Part shown: positions 17,241 to 25,611 of the stretch, in pieces
Layout of the letters: each line of letters begins with the position of its first letter
Numbering within the stretch: the stretch's first letter is position 1
Assembly: GCA_902760315.1 (NCBI GenBank)
Contig: CACWFV010000024.1
Location: 2,053-66,052, forward strand
Origin: an uncultured Bacteroidales bacterium
GTDB lineage: Bacteria > Bacteroidota > Bacteroidia > Bacteroidales > Bacteroidaceae
Direction: 5' to 3'
DNA length: 64,000 nucleotides
Made by a program: the position numbers and the translations under genes
The notes under the pieces: model-generated
Seen by the model: the letters and a program-made list of their open reading frames with translations, nothing else
Database searches by the model: none
What the model was told of the DNA's origin: nothing

Positions 17241-18899
17241 TTATTTATATAAGTAACGTTTGATACTCTTCTTTGGGGTTTTTATGAACTCCTCCTGCTG
17301 CATCTCAAAGGACTGCAGCTTACTATAGTTGGGCAACTGAGCGTTGATTTCCTGACGATTCTGCTCCATGACCTGCGCCAGTTCTTCTTCTGAGAAGCCC
17401 ATGTGTTTCACCTCGTCCATGTCGGGGTGAATCAGTGCGACAAGATGGTCACCTCGCTGTACGATGAGACTCTCGCTGACGAGAGCCATAGAGTTGAGCT
17501 TGTCCTCAATCTCCTCAGGGTAAACGTTCTGTCCGTTGGCTCCTAAGAGCATATTCTTCAGTCGGCCGCGAATATAGATATGGCCATCGGACGACATCGT
17601 TGCCAAGTCGCCGGTGTGATACCAGCCGTCGTCATCGATGGCTTGGTGGGTGGCCTCCGGGTTCTTGTAGTAGCCCAGCATAAGGTTTGTACCACGGGCT
17701 AAAATTTCGCCCTCTGTGTTGTCGGGGGCAGAAGATGCAATCTTGACCTCCATGCTGGGCAGTGGAGTGCCGCAGGAGCCAGGCTCAAAGTCGTGCCAGT
17801 CACTATAAGAGATGAGTGGCGCGCACTCGGTAGTGCCATAGCCTACGGTAAAGGGAAAGTCAATGCTCTTTAGGAACTGTTCAATCTCCTGATTGAGGGG
17901 TGCACCACCAATGATGACCTCATAAGCCCTACCGCCAAAGGCTGCATATACCTCTTGGCAGATACGCTCCTTAACCTTTTTAGAAACCACGGGCATTTGA
18001 AGCATAATCTTTATGGCGTTAGACTGTATTTTGGGAAAAACGCGCTTGCGAATAATCTTCTCAATGATCAGGGGTACTGCTACTACAACGTCCGGCTTTA
18101 CCTGCTGGAAGGCTTCCGCAATAATAGCTGGAGAAGGCAGTCGTGTCAAAAAGTGGAGATGGTAGCCTGAACAGAAGGGAAAAAGAAATTCGATGGCCAT
18201 GCCGTACATGTGAGCCATAGGCAGTATGCTCAGCATATTGCTGAACTTAGGCATGTGATTGCCCAGGTGTTTCTGGCAGAAGTCTACGTTGCCCCATAGT
18301 GCTCGGTAGGGCAGCATGACACCTTTGGAGAATCCCGTGGTTCCGCTGGTGTAGTTGATCATGCAGAGTTCCTCGGCGCTGTCGTGGTGCCAATGGATGT
18401 CATCTTTGCGGAACGCATTGGGAAACCGGTGACCGAATAACTCATTCAATCGTTCGCGAGCATCAGTTAGCTGTTCGTTGCGCGAGGTATGCAGCGAGAA
18501 GTCGGGCAGGTTTAAGATGCCCTCAACGTGAGGCATATCGTCGGCCTCAATCATGTTCACTACGTAGTCACCAACAAACAGTAACTTAGATTCAGAGTGG
18601 TTTACGATATTGTGGATCTGCTCAGCATTAAACTCATGGAGAATAGGCACTATGACCGCACCATAGGTGATGGTGGCCAAGAAAGCTACAGCCCAATGTG
18701 CGGAGTTTCGTCCGCACACGGCTATCCTGTCTCCCTTCTGAATACCCGCTGCTTCCATCATGATGTGCAGCTTTTCGATTTTTCGGGCTACATCATGATA
18801 CTGCAAGGTAATGCCCTTGTAGTCTGTTAGTGCGTCGAGCAACCAGTTGTCTTGGATGGTTTTCTCAATATAAGAATTGAAACTCGGTATGTCGTTCAT
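17241..18899 (-). CDS. AMP-dependent acyl-CoA synthetase (long-chain fatty acid ligase type), copy 1
   Basis: A 552-residue ANL enzyme closely similar to its downstream neighbour across the whole length. P-loop INYTSGTTGFSKGVM, YGTTECAP and GWYHTGDLATMSSDG are all present. The start is ATG 18899 (MNDIPSFNSY), chosen because the consensus promoter (18923-18954) lies just upstream; the open frame continues further 5' but would pass through the promoter. The upper gene of the two-ligase operon. The pair is an obvious tandem duplication; whether substrates differ is not visible by eye. Confidence 0.88.
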   Translation of the reverse strand: MNDIPSFNSYIEKTIQDNWLLDALTDYKGITLQYHDVARKIEKLHIMMEAAGIQKGDRIAVCGRNSAHWAVAFLATITYGAVIVPILHEFNAEQIHNIVNHSESKLLFVGDYVVNMIEADDMPHVEGILNLPDFSLHTSRNEQLTDARERLNELFGHRFPNAFRKDDIHWHHDSAEELCMINYTSGTTGFSKGVMLPYRALWGNVDFCQKHLGNHMPKFSNMLSILPMAHMYGMAIEFLFPFCSGYHLHFLTRLPSPAIIAEAFQQVKPDVVVAVPLIIEKIIRKRVFPKIQSNAIKIMLQMPVVSKKVKERICQEVYAAFGGRAYEVIIGGAPLNQEIEQFLKSIDFPFTVGYGTTECAPLISYSDWHDFEPGSCGTPLPSMEVKIASSAPDNTEGEILARGTNLMLGYYKNPEATHQAIDDDGWYHTGDLATMSSDGHIYIRGRLKNMLLGANGQNVYPEEIEDKLNSMALVSESLIVQRGDHLVALIHPDMDEVKHMGFSEEELAQVMEQNRQEINAQLPNYSKLQSFEMQQEEFIKTPKKSIKRYLYK

Positions 18900-18922
18900 T
18901 GCACAATTTTCAAAATTTTGTG

Positions 18923-18954
18923 CAAAGGTAATGTTTTTCCTGCACATCAGCAAA
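18923..18954 (-). promoter_or_regulatory. Promoter of the acyl-CoA ligase operon
   Basis: On the minus strand TTTG (18954-18951), 20 bases, then TACCTTTG (18930-18923). A full consensus match placing transcription start about 20 bases before ATG 18899. Confidence 0.85.
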
Positions 18955-19053
18955 AAAAATGTGCAGTTTTTTACGGTTAATGGTAAAAAGACAATTATTC
19001 GGACAAAAGGAAAAGAAAAGTTACACGACAAAGAAAAATAAATGAAAAAAAAC

Positions 19054-19084
19054 TTTGTGGTTTCTGCGAATTTTAGTAACTTTG
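19054..19084 (+). promoter_or_regulatory. Promoter of infC-rpmI-rplT
   Basis: TTTG (19054-19057), 19 bases, TAACTTTG (19077-19084): full consensus, with the infC ATG 25 bases further on. Confidence 0.85.
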
Positions 19085-19109
19085 CACCCGATTTCGTAAA
19101 AAATAGTTA

Positions 19110-19823
19110 ATGAAGAACGACAATATCAAAAATCAGTACCGTGTAAACGAACAGATACGAGTACGTGAGGTGCGCATAGTGGGCGACGCTGGTAGCACGG
19201 TTGTACCTACAAGGCAGGCATTGGACATGGCTCGCGATCAGGGCGTTGACCTCGTCGAGATATCACCGAACGCCAATCCACCTGTATGTCGTCTCATTGA
19301 CTACTCCAAGTTTCTCTATCAGCAGAAGAAACGTCAAAAGGAGATGAAAGCCAAGCAAGTAAAAGTTGAAGTTAAGGAAATACGTTTTGGTCCCCAAACA
19401 GACGAGCATGACTACCAGTTTAAATTGAAGCATGCCAAGGAATTCCTGCAAGAAGGTAATAAGGTACGTGCATACGTATTTTTCCGCGGACGAAGCATTC
19501 TGTTTAAAGAACAAGGTGAGGTGCTACTGCTTCGTTTTGCCAATGACTTAGAGGAGTTTGGTAAAGTGGAGGGCATGCCATCTTTGGAAGGAAAAAAGAT
19601 GTTCCTCTATTTGGCTCCTAAGAAGGCTGGTGCCCAGAAAAAGAGCCAACAGGCTCGTGACCGCGAGGCCGCCGAAGCCGAGGCCAAGGAAAGTGTTCGC
19701 TTGAATCAGTCCAATAACATCGACGCAGAGACTCCTGCCAACGGTGGTTTGTTGGCTAACGCTAAGATTAGTGCTGACGCACTGAAGAAACTGACAGAGA
19801 GCGAAGAAGAAAGTGCCCAATAG
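19110..19823 (+). CDS. infC: Translation initiation factor IF-3
   Basis: A 237-residue IF-3, which keeps 30S subunits apart from 50S and checks initiator tRNA. The N-domain starts [17 protein letters not shown] and includes [20 protein letters not shown]; the C-domain includes [25 protein letters not shown] and RGRS. E. coli IF-3 is 180 residues; here about 55 extra residues follow the C-domain, rich in Lys, Ala, Glu and Asn, as seen in many Bacteroidetes. The start is ATG here rather than the AUU used in enterics. First gene of the classic infC-rpmI-rplT operon. Confidence 0.96.
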   Translation: MKNDNIKNQYRVNEQIRVREVRIVGDAGSTVVPTRQALDMARDQGVDLVEISPNANPPVCRLIDYSKFLYQQKKRQKEMKAKQVKVEVKEIRFGPQTDEHDYQFKLKHAKEFLQEGNKVRAYVFFRGRSILFKEQGEVLLLRFANDLEEFGKVEGMPSLEGKKMFLYLAPKKAGAQKKSQQARDREAAEAEAKESVRLNQSNNIDAETPANGGLLANAKISADALKKLTESEEESAQ

Positions 19824-19911
19824 TCACTAAAGAGAATTATGAAAAAATGGTGGCGCGCCCGGTATATGCGTAGCTGCCGATTATTAATAACAAATTAAAA
19901 TTTTAAAAACA

Positions 19912-20109
19912 ATGCCAAAAGTAAAGACAAATTCCGGTGCCAAGAAGAGATTCTCATTTACCGGTACAGGTAAGGTCAAGAGACACCATGCTTACCACAG
20001 TCACATTCTGACTAAAAAGACCAAGAAGCAGAAGCGCAACCTTTGTGGTTCTACTATCGTGGACGTTACAAACATGAAGCAGGTTCGTGACCTGTTGTGT
20101 CTCCGCTAA
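19912..20109 (+). CDS. rpmI: Ribosomal protein L35
   Basis: A 65-residue L35 (bL35) with the expected start MPKVKTNSGAKKRFSFTGTG and Lys/His-rich middle (GKVKRHHAYHSHILTKKTKKQKR). A component of the large subunit. It follows infC after 88 bp; that gap has a GC-rich segment within an otherwise AT-rich leader and may carry operon control. Second gene of the operon. Confidence 0.97.
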   Translation: MPKVKTNSGAKKRFSFTGTGKVKRHHAYHSHILTKKTKKQKRNLCGSTIVDVTNMKQVRDLLCLR

Positions 20110-20146
20110 TTCACCTATTGTCAAACATTAAAAGTATTAGAAAACT

Positions 20147-20491
20147 ATGCCAAGATCAGTTAATCACGTTGCATCACGTGCAAAACGTAAAAGAATTCTG
20201 AAACTCACTCGCGGTTACTTTGGAGCCCGCAAGAATGTTTGGACAGTAGCCAAGAATACTTGGGAGAAGGGTCTTACCTATGCTTATCGCGATCGTAAGA
20301 ACAAGAAGCGCAACTTCCGTGCCTTGTGGATTCAGCGTATCAATGCTGCCGCTCGTCAGGAGGGTATGAGCTACTCTGTACTCATGGGTAAGTTAGCTAA
20401 GGCAGGTATCGAGATTAACCGTAAGGTGCTCGCTGACCTGGCTCTGAACAACCCTGAGGCTTTCAAGGCTATCGTAGCTAAAGTAAAGTAA
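20147..20491 (+). CDS. rplT: Ribosomal protein L20
   Basis: A 114-residue L20 (bL20), full length, beginning [20 protein letters not shown] and containing the conserved [29 protein letters not shown] run (read in pieces). It binds 23S rRNA early in assembly and in other bacteria represses this operon by binding a leader RNA. It is 37 bp after rpmI and is followed at once by a terminator. Confidence 0.97.
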   Translation: MPRSVNHVASRAKRKRILKLTRGYFGARKNVWTVAKNTWEKGLTYAYRDRKNKKRNFRALWIQRINAAARQEGMSYSVLMGKLAKAGIEINRKVLADLALNNPEAFKAIVAKVK

Positions 20492-20520
20492 GCATTACGT
20501 TCAGTAAGCAAAAGTCATAA

Positions 20521-20559
20521 AAAAGAGCTGTAATTGAAAGGTTACAGCTCTTTTTTTTG
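20521..20559 (+). terminator. Terminator of infC-rpmI-rplT
   Basis: AGAGCTGTAA (20524-20533) pairs with TTACAGCTCT (20542-20551) and a T8 run follows. The end of the T run also supplies the TTTG of the next promoter. Confidence 0.9.
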
Positions 20560-20587
20560 CTATTATGAAATAAAAGTCGTATCTTTG
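20556..20587 (+). promoter_or_regulatory. Promoter of iorAB
   Basis: TTTG (20556-20559), 20 bases, TATCTTTG (20580-20587): full consensus, 41 bp before the iorA ATG. Confidence 0.85.
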
Positions 20588-20627
20588 CGAACAATTTATT
20601 AGCAATAACCATTATATATTAGAAAAT

Positions 20628-22241
20628 ATGAAGAAACTGTTGTTAGGAGACGAAGCCATCGCCCAAGGTGCGCTTGATGCAGGACTGAGTGGCGTCTATG
20701 CTTATCCGGGAACTCCTTCTACTGAGATTACTGAGTATATTCAGCAGTCCACATTGGCTAAGGAACGCGGTGTTCACAGTCGTTGGTCTACCAATGAGAA
20801 GACTGCTATGGAGGCTGCTTTAGGCATGTCCTTTATGGGTAAGCGTGCGCTGGTATGTATGAAGCACGTAGGACTGAACGTCTGTGCCGACCCGTTTGTC
20901 AACAGTGGCATGACGGGTGTCAATGGCGGTGTAGTGGTGCTGGTAGCCGACGACCCCTCCATGCACTCCTCGCAAGACGAGCAGGACTCTCGTTTCTATG
21001 GTAAGTTTGCCATGATACCTACCTTCGAGCCCAGCAACCAGCAGGAGGCTTATGACATGATGGCAGCGGCCTTTGACTATTCTGAGAAACAATGTCTGCC
21101 TGTGCTGATGCGCGTTACCACACGTATGGCCCACAGTCGTGCCGTCGTAGAACTGGCAGACACTCCTCGTAATCAGAATGCCCTGAACTATGATGCCAAG
21201 GCTGCTAACTGGGTGCTGTTGCCCGCTAATGCCAAGAAACGCAACGTCATAGTTACGACACAACAAGAGCAACTAGAAACAGATGCCTGCAACTCCGCCT
21301 ATAATATATATATAGAAGGTCATGACCACTCGTTAGGTATTCTGGCCAGCGGCATTGGTTTCAACTATGTCAATGAGTGCTTCCCTCAAGGTAGTCCTTA
21401 CCCTATACTGAAGATTTCACAATATCCGTTACCCAAGAAGCTGGTGCGGCGCTTGATGGACGAGTGTGAACAGGTGCTGATTGTGGAAGAAGGCCAGCCC
21501 TTTATCGAAGATATGGTACGTGGCGTGGCAGACCTGTCAAATGTTCATGGCAAGCTGGACGGAGTGTTGCCCCGTACAGGCGAGCTGACACCTGATGTGG
21601 TAGGGGAGGCCTTGAAGAAAATCAAGAATGTTGAACTGCCAAGCACGCAAACCTTTGCACCATGTGAAATCGTCGTGCCCCGTCCGCCTGCACTCTGTCA
21701 GGGCTGTGGCCACCGCGATGTCTATGCAGCCTTGAACGAAGTGCTGCGAGAGTATGACAATCCACGCGTCTTTGGTGATATTGGTTGTTATACGTTAGGG
21801 TTCCTGCCCCCGTTCCGAGCTATCCATTCGTGTGTTGACATGGGTGCGTCGATAACTATGGCCAAAGGTGCTGCCGATGCCGGACAGTGGCCTGCTGTAG
21901 CTATCATTGGTGACTCTACGTTCACACATAGCGGCATGACGGGACTTCTTGACGCCATCAATGAAAATGCTAACATTACGGTTATTATCTCTGACAACCT
22001 GACAACGGGTATGACAGGTGGTCAGGACTCCGCAGGTACTAATAAGTTCGAGGCAATATGCCGTGGTTTGGGACTGAACGACGAGCACCTGAAAGTGGTT
22101 GTACCTCTGCCTAAAAATATGCCTGAAATCACTCAGATAATCCGTGACGAAATCAACTATCAAGGTGTTTCAGTCATTATACCGCGCCGTGAATGCATGC
22201 AAACATTACAAAGACATTTAAAACAGAAGAAAGCCAAATGA
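20628..22241 (+). CDS. iorA: Indolepyruvate:ferredoxin oxidoreductase alpha subunit
   Basis: A 537-residue thiamine-diphosphate 2-oxoacid oxidoreductase. The N-terminal pyrimidine-binding domain starts LLLGDEAIAQGALDAG and has AYPGTPSTEITEYI; the C-terminal diphosphate-binding domain has PALCQGCGHRDVY, GDIGCYTLG and GDSTFTHSGMTGLLDAI then EN-N at about residues 350-450. With IorB it oxidatively decarboxylates aryl pyruvates from aromatic amino acids to aryl-acetyl-CoA, reducing ferredoxin. Unlike archaeal IorA, the chain ends soon after the ThDP domain: I see no C-terminal CxxCxxCxxxC ferredoxin module. The stop overlaps the iorB start (ATGA). Confidence 0.92.
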   Translation: MKKLLLGDEAIAQGALDAGLSGVYAYPGTPSTEITEYIQQSTLAKERGVHSRWSTNEKTAMEAALGMSFMGKRALVCMKHVGLNVCADPFVNSGMTGVNGGVVVLVADDPSMHSSQDEQDSRFYGKFAMIPTFEPSNQQEAYDMMAAAFDYSEKQCLPVLMRVTTRMAHSRAVVELADTPRNQNALNYDAKAANWVLLPANAKKRNVIVTTQQEQLETDACNSAYNIYIEGHDHSLGILASGIGFNYVNECFPQGSPYPILKISQYPLPKKLVRRLMDECEQVLIVEEGQPFIEDMVRGVADLSNVHGKLDGVLPRTGELTPDVVGEALKKIKNVELPSTQTFAPCEIVVPRPPALCQGCGHRDVYAALNEVLREYDNPRVFGDIGCYTLGFLPPFRAIHSCVDMGASITMAKGAADAGQWPAVAIIGDSTFTHSGMTGLLDAINENANITVIISDNLTTGMTGGQDSAGTNKFEAICRGLGLNDEHLKVVVPLPKNMPEITQIIRDEINYQGVSVIIPRRECMQTLQRHLKQKKAK

Positions 22242-22810
22242 AAACAGATATCATACTTTGTGGCGTAGGAGGTCAAGGCATTCTTTCCATCGCTACCATT
22301 ATTGGCGAAGCAGCCATGAATGAAAATCTATTTATCAAGCAGGCCGAGGTGCACGGCATGTCGCAGCGCGGAGGTGATGTACAGTCGAACCTGCGCATAT
22401 CCAGTAGCCCTATTGCCAGCGACTTGATTCCCAAGGGTGGGGCAGATGTCATTATCTCCATGGAGCCCATGGAGGCACTCCGCTACCTGCCATATCTCTC
22501 GAATGACGGATGGATTATTACCAGCAGTACTCCTTTTGTGAATATTCCCAACTATCCTGACTTGGAAATCATCCAGAATGAACTGAAACGCCTGCCCAAT
22601 GTCATCATGCTCAATATAGAGGAAAAAGCAAAGGATGCCGGCGTTCCACGTTCAGCCAACGTTATCCTGTTGGGAGCAGCACAGAAAGCCCTTGGTATTG
22701 AGTACGAGAAACTGGAAGATGCTATCCGTCGTGTCTTTGGTCGTAAGGGCGAGGCCATTGTCGATGCTAACATCAAGGCGCTCGCTATAGGTCGTGAGGC
22801 CCAACGATAG
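22238..22810 (+). CDS. iorB: Indolepyruvate:ferredoxin oxidoreductase beta subunit
   Basis: A 190-residue gamma-type domain of 2-oxoacid oxidoreductases, starting MKTDIILCGVGGQGILSIATIIGEAA, with EVHGMSQRGGDVQSNLRI near residue 45. The chosen ATG 22238 overlaps the iorA stop; a longer open frame from 22193 would lie inside iorA. It forms the CoA-handling partner of IorA. No transporter or paaK-like gene is beside it; the two AMP ligases at 15.6-18.9 kb lie on the other strand. Confidence 0.92.
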   Translation: MKTDIILCGVGGQGILSIATIIGEAAMNENLFIKQAEVHGMSQRGGDVQSNLRISSSPIASDLIPKGGADVIISMEPMEALRYLPYLSNDGWIITSSTPFVNIPNYPDLEIIQNELKRLPNVIMLNIEEKAKDAGVPRSANVILLGAAQKALGIEYEKLEDAIRRVFGRKGEAIVDANIKALAIGREAQR

Positions 22811-22868
22811 GGTGGTTGGCCAGATTGCTAATGGCATTCATTGATTAACTAAGAAGTTACAATAGAGA

Positions 22869-23894
22869 TTGAGAACACTACACATATTCAATCCGGAGCA
22901 TGAAATAGCTTTGGCCGCCAACCTTACTAACTTTACAGCACCACACGCGGGACGCCAGCTGAGGGCAGACCTTGGCTGGTTACCAGCATTTTGGGCCAAA
23001 CCTGGTGACGCTGTATTAGTTGGCGATGTGGACTATGCTTCCAGACTGTTCCGACGCATCAATGCCCATTGCCATCTTGGACTCCAAGAACCAGAGTGGA
23101 CAGAAAATGGGTTAGAGCATATGGACATTAGCAGAATTGATGCTTGGGGATGGGATGCCGCCCTACGCCACCAACTATTTGCTAAAGGACTTGATGAACA
23201 ATTGCTACCCAGTGAGTCATTGATAGAGGAATGGCGACAGACTGCTCATCGCAGGACGGCAGCAAAACTGTTAGCCCAACTTCGTATAGAAGGTACAGTA
23301 GGTGAGGCCGTTGAGTGTCAGTCAATAAATCAGGTAACCAATCTTGAACGTCTCTGGCAACGTGTAGTTGTCAAGTCTCCATGGTCTTCAAGTGGCCGCG
23401 GAGTACGTTTTTGCCTTCAGGATGGGTGGTTGCGCAACGTACTTGCACGCCAGGGAAGCGTAATGGTAGAGCCCTATTATAATAAGGTAAAGGATTTTGC
23501 CATGGAGTTCGAGGCTGATGGGCATGGAGGAATCAGATTTTTGGGATTGTCGCTGTTCCATACCAAGAATGGCGCATACATCGGTAATATTGTGGCCACC
23601 GAACAGACCAAACGCCAGTTGTTGAGCAAACTGTTACCTTTAGAACTGACAGATGAGGTGTGCCGGCTTATTGTAACGGAATCTCGTTTAGGCAGTTATC
23701 AAGGTCCTTTTGGTGTAGACATGATGGTGGTGACTGATGGGCAGCGGCTTCTGCTGCACCCTTGCGTGGAAATTAATCTGCGACGCACCATGGGACACGT
23801 GGCATTGGCACTACAACCACAGGACGATGAGGTAATGAAAGTGATGCGCATTGAATTGACAGACCATTACAAACTACGGATTAATAAAATATGA
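22869..23894 (+). CDS. Conserved Bacteroidales protein, ATP-grasp-like
   Basis: A 341-residue cytosolic protein beginning RTLHIFNPEHEIALAANLTNF. An in-frame TAG at 22863 leaves TTG 22869 as the only start that keeps this conserved-looking N-terminus; the nearest in-frame ATG comes far inside. The middle has VVVKSPWSSSGRGVRF (about residue 170), like the ATP-binding Lys and Gly-rich loop of ATP-grasp ligases, and the end has HPCVEINLRRTMGH, like their metal-binding E-x-N. So a carboxylate-amine ligase activity is possible, substrate unknown. It overlaps the GH43 gene by 4 bp (ATGA). Confidence 0.65.
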   Translation: MRTLHIFNPEHEIALAANLTNFTAPHAGRQLRADLGWLPAFWAKPGDAVLVGDVDYASRLFRRINAHCHLGLQEPEWTENGLEHMDISRIDAWGWDAALRHQLFAKGLDEQLLPSESLIEEWRQTAHRRTAAKLLAQLRIEGTVGEAVECQSINQVTNLERLWQRVVVKSPWSSSGRGVRFCLQDGWLRNVLARQGSVMVEPYYNKVKDFAMEFEADGHGGIRFLGLSLFHTKNGAYIGNIVATEQTKRQLLSKLLPLELTDEVCRLIVTESRLGSYQGPFGVDMMVVTDGQRLLLHPCVEINLRRTMGHVALALQPQDDEVMKVMRIELTDHYKLRINKI

Positions 23895-25543
23895 AACGAA
23901 TCTTACTCACACTACTGACCTTTAGTGTATTATCTGCTCAAGCACAATATAGGTCAGAGGTGTGGTCGCCAGATAATGGCGATGGCACCTACACGAACCC
24001 GGTCATCAATGCAGACTATAGCGACCCAGATGTCTGCGTTGGACCAAGTGGCGAAGACTACTATTTGACGGCATCGTCGTTCCAATGTATTCCCGGACTG
24101 CCCATCCTGCATTCACGTGACCTGGTGAACTGGGAAATCATTAATTATGCTATCAAAGACAAACTTTACGTCGGTTATGACAAAATAACAGAACACTACA
24201 ATAGCGTTCAGCACGGAAATGGAATTTGGGCACCCAGCATCCGTTACCACGATGGACAATACTACATCTATTGGGGCGACCCCGATTATGGTGTATTCAT
24301 GGTGAGGACGAAGAATGGCGACCCAGCAGGCGAGTGGACAGACCCTCTTTGTGTCATCAAGGGCTTAGGCTATATAGATACTACACCACTGTGGGACGAC
24401 GACGGTCGTTGCTATATGGTGAACGGTTGGGCTAATTCCCGTTCCAAGTTTGCTTCCGTACTGACGGTCCGTGAGTTGTCTGCCGACGGCACACATGCCA
24501 TTGGTCAGCCCGTAATCGTCTTTGACGGAAATGGAACCGAAAATCGCACCTGCGAAGGACCAAAGTTTTATAAACGTGAAGGCTGGTATTGGATTATGTG
24601 CCCGGCGGGTGGCGTTCCTACGGGATTTCAACTGGCTATGCGTTCGAAGTCTCCATATGGTCCATATGAACATAAGATAGTATTGTCGCAAGGCAACACG
24701 CAAATTAACGGACCACACCAGGGAGGCTGGGTGCACACCAAATATGGTGAAGACTGGTTCGTACATTTTCAGGATAAAGAGGCCTATGGGCGTGTATGCC
24801 ATCTGCAGCCCGTTGACTGGTCTGGCGGTTGGCCTGTAATGGGAAATCGCGGTGAACCGGTGACGAAGTACAAAAAGCCTAGCTCTTCGTCTGTCACCAT
24901 TGCCAACCCGGTGGAGAGTGATGAGTTCAACGAGCCGGTCATTGGCAGACAATGGCAGTGGCAGGCCAACTATGACGAAAAATTTGGCGTTCCCACGGCC
25001 TTCGGTACCATGCGTATTTATAACTATAAACAGCCTGAGGATGCCAAGAGTCTGTGGCTCGTGCCAAACATGTTATTACAGAAGACTCCTGCCGACGAGT
25101 TCTGCGTTACTACCAAGTTGCGATTTACGTCGAAAGCCGAAGGACAGATGGGTGGGCTTATCATGATGGGATTGAATTACCAAGCTGTGGTTGTAAAGCG
25201 AGTGGGAAAGGAATTTCACTTGCTTAAACTGACCTGTATGAATGCCGACAAGGGTACAGCTCAGCAAGAAGAACTTATCGCCACGCTGCGGCCTACGGCA
25301 ATCGACCTGACGGACTATAAACCGGGCATCCACGAGGATATCTATCTATTGATGAAGGTAAAGGACTCGAAGGTAAAGTTTGCATGGAGTCATGACGGAA
25401 TAACCTTTAAGTCCTGTGGCGAAGCCTTTCCAATGCGTGAGGGCAAATGGATTGGCGCTAAGTTCGGATATGTAAGTGTGGACGCCAATGCTAAGAGTGA
25501 CCGAGGATGGCTGGACGCCGACTGGATTCGCATTACGAGATAA
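23891..25543 (+). CDS. Secreted glycoside hydrolase family 43 enzyme with C-terminal beta-sandwich
   Basis: A 550-residue exported GH43 (xylosidase/arabinofuranosidase type). A signal peptide (MKRILLTLLTFSVLSAQAQ) leads to a five-bladed propeller: catalytic base Asp45 in DYSDPDV, the pKa-setting Asp in GYIDTTPLWDDDG near residue 160, and the acid Glu in RTCEGPKFY near residue 220. Residues about 335-550 (SDEFNEPVIGRQWQW onward) form the concanavalin-like C-domain found on beta-xylosidases of this family. Likely periplasmic and acts on xylan or arabinan fragments. It is coupled to the ATP-grasp-like gene, an odd pairing with no SusCD genes close by. Confidence 0.9.
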   Translation: MKRILLTLLTFSVLSAQAQYRSEVWSPDNGDGTYTNPVINADYSDPDVCVGPSGEDYYLTASSFQCIPGLPILHSRDLVNWEIINYAIKDKLYVGYDKITEHYNSVQHGNGIWAPSIRYHDGQYYIYWGDPDYGVFMVRTKNGDPAGEWTDPLCVIKGLGYIDTTPLWDDDGRCYMVNGWANSRSKFASVLTVRELSADGTHAIGQPVIVFDGNGTENRTCEGPKFYKREGWYWIMCPAGGVPTGFQLAMRSKSPYGPYEHKIVLSQGNTQINGPHQGGWVHTKYGEDWFVHFQDKEAYGRVCHLQPVDWSGGWPVMGNRGEPVTKYKKPSSSSVTIANPVESDEFNEPVIGRQWQWQANYDEKFGVPTAFGTMRIYNYKQPEDAKSLWLVPNMLLQKTPADEFCVTTKLRFTSKAEGQMGGLIMMGLNYQAVVVKRVGKEFHLLKLTCMNADKGTAQQEELIATLRPTAIDLTDYKPGIHEDIYLLMKVKDSKVKFAWSHDGITFKSCGEAFPMREGKWIGAKFGYVSVDANAKSDRGWLDADWIRITR

Positions 25544-25553
25544 AGAAATCAAC

Positions 25554-25581
25554 AAGGCTCAGCGTTTATTCGCTGAGCCTT
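25554..25581. terminator. Bidirectional terminator between GH43 and tlpA-like genes
   Basis: AAGGCTCAGCG (25554-25564) pairs perfectly with CGCTGAGCCTT (25571-25581). It sits between converging genes and can serve both. Confidence 0.8.
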
Positions 25582-25611
25582 ATAAATGTGATAGGGGGTG
25601 TGCTTTAATAT

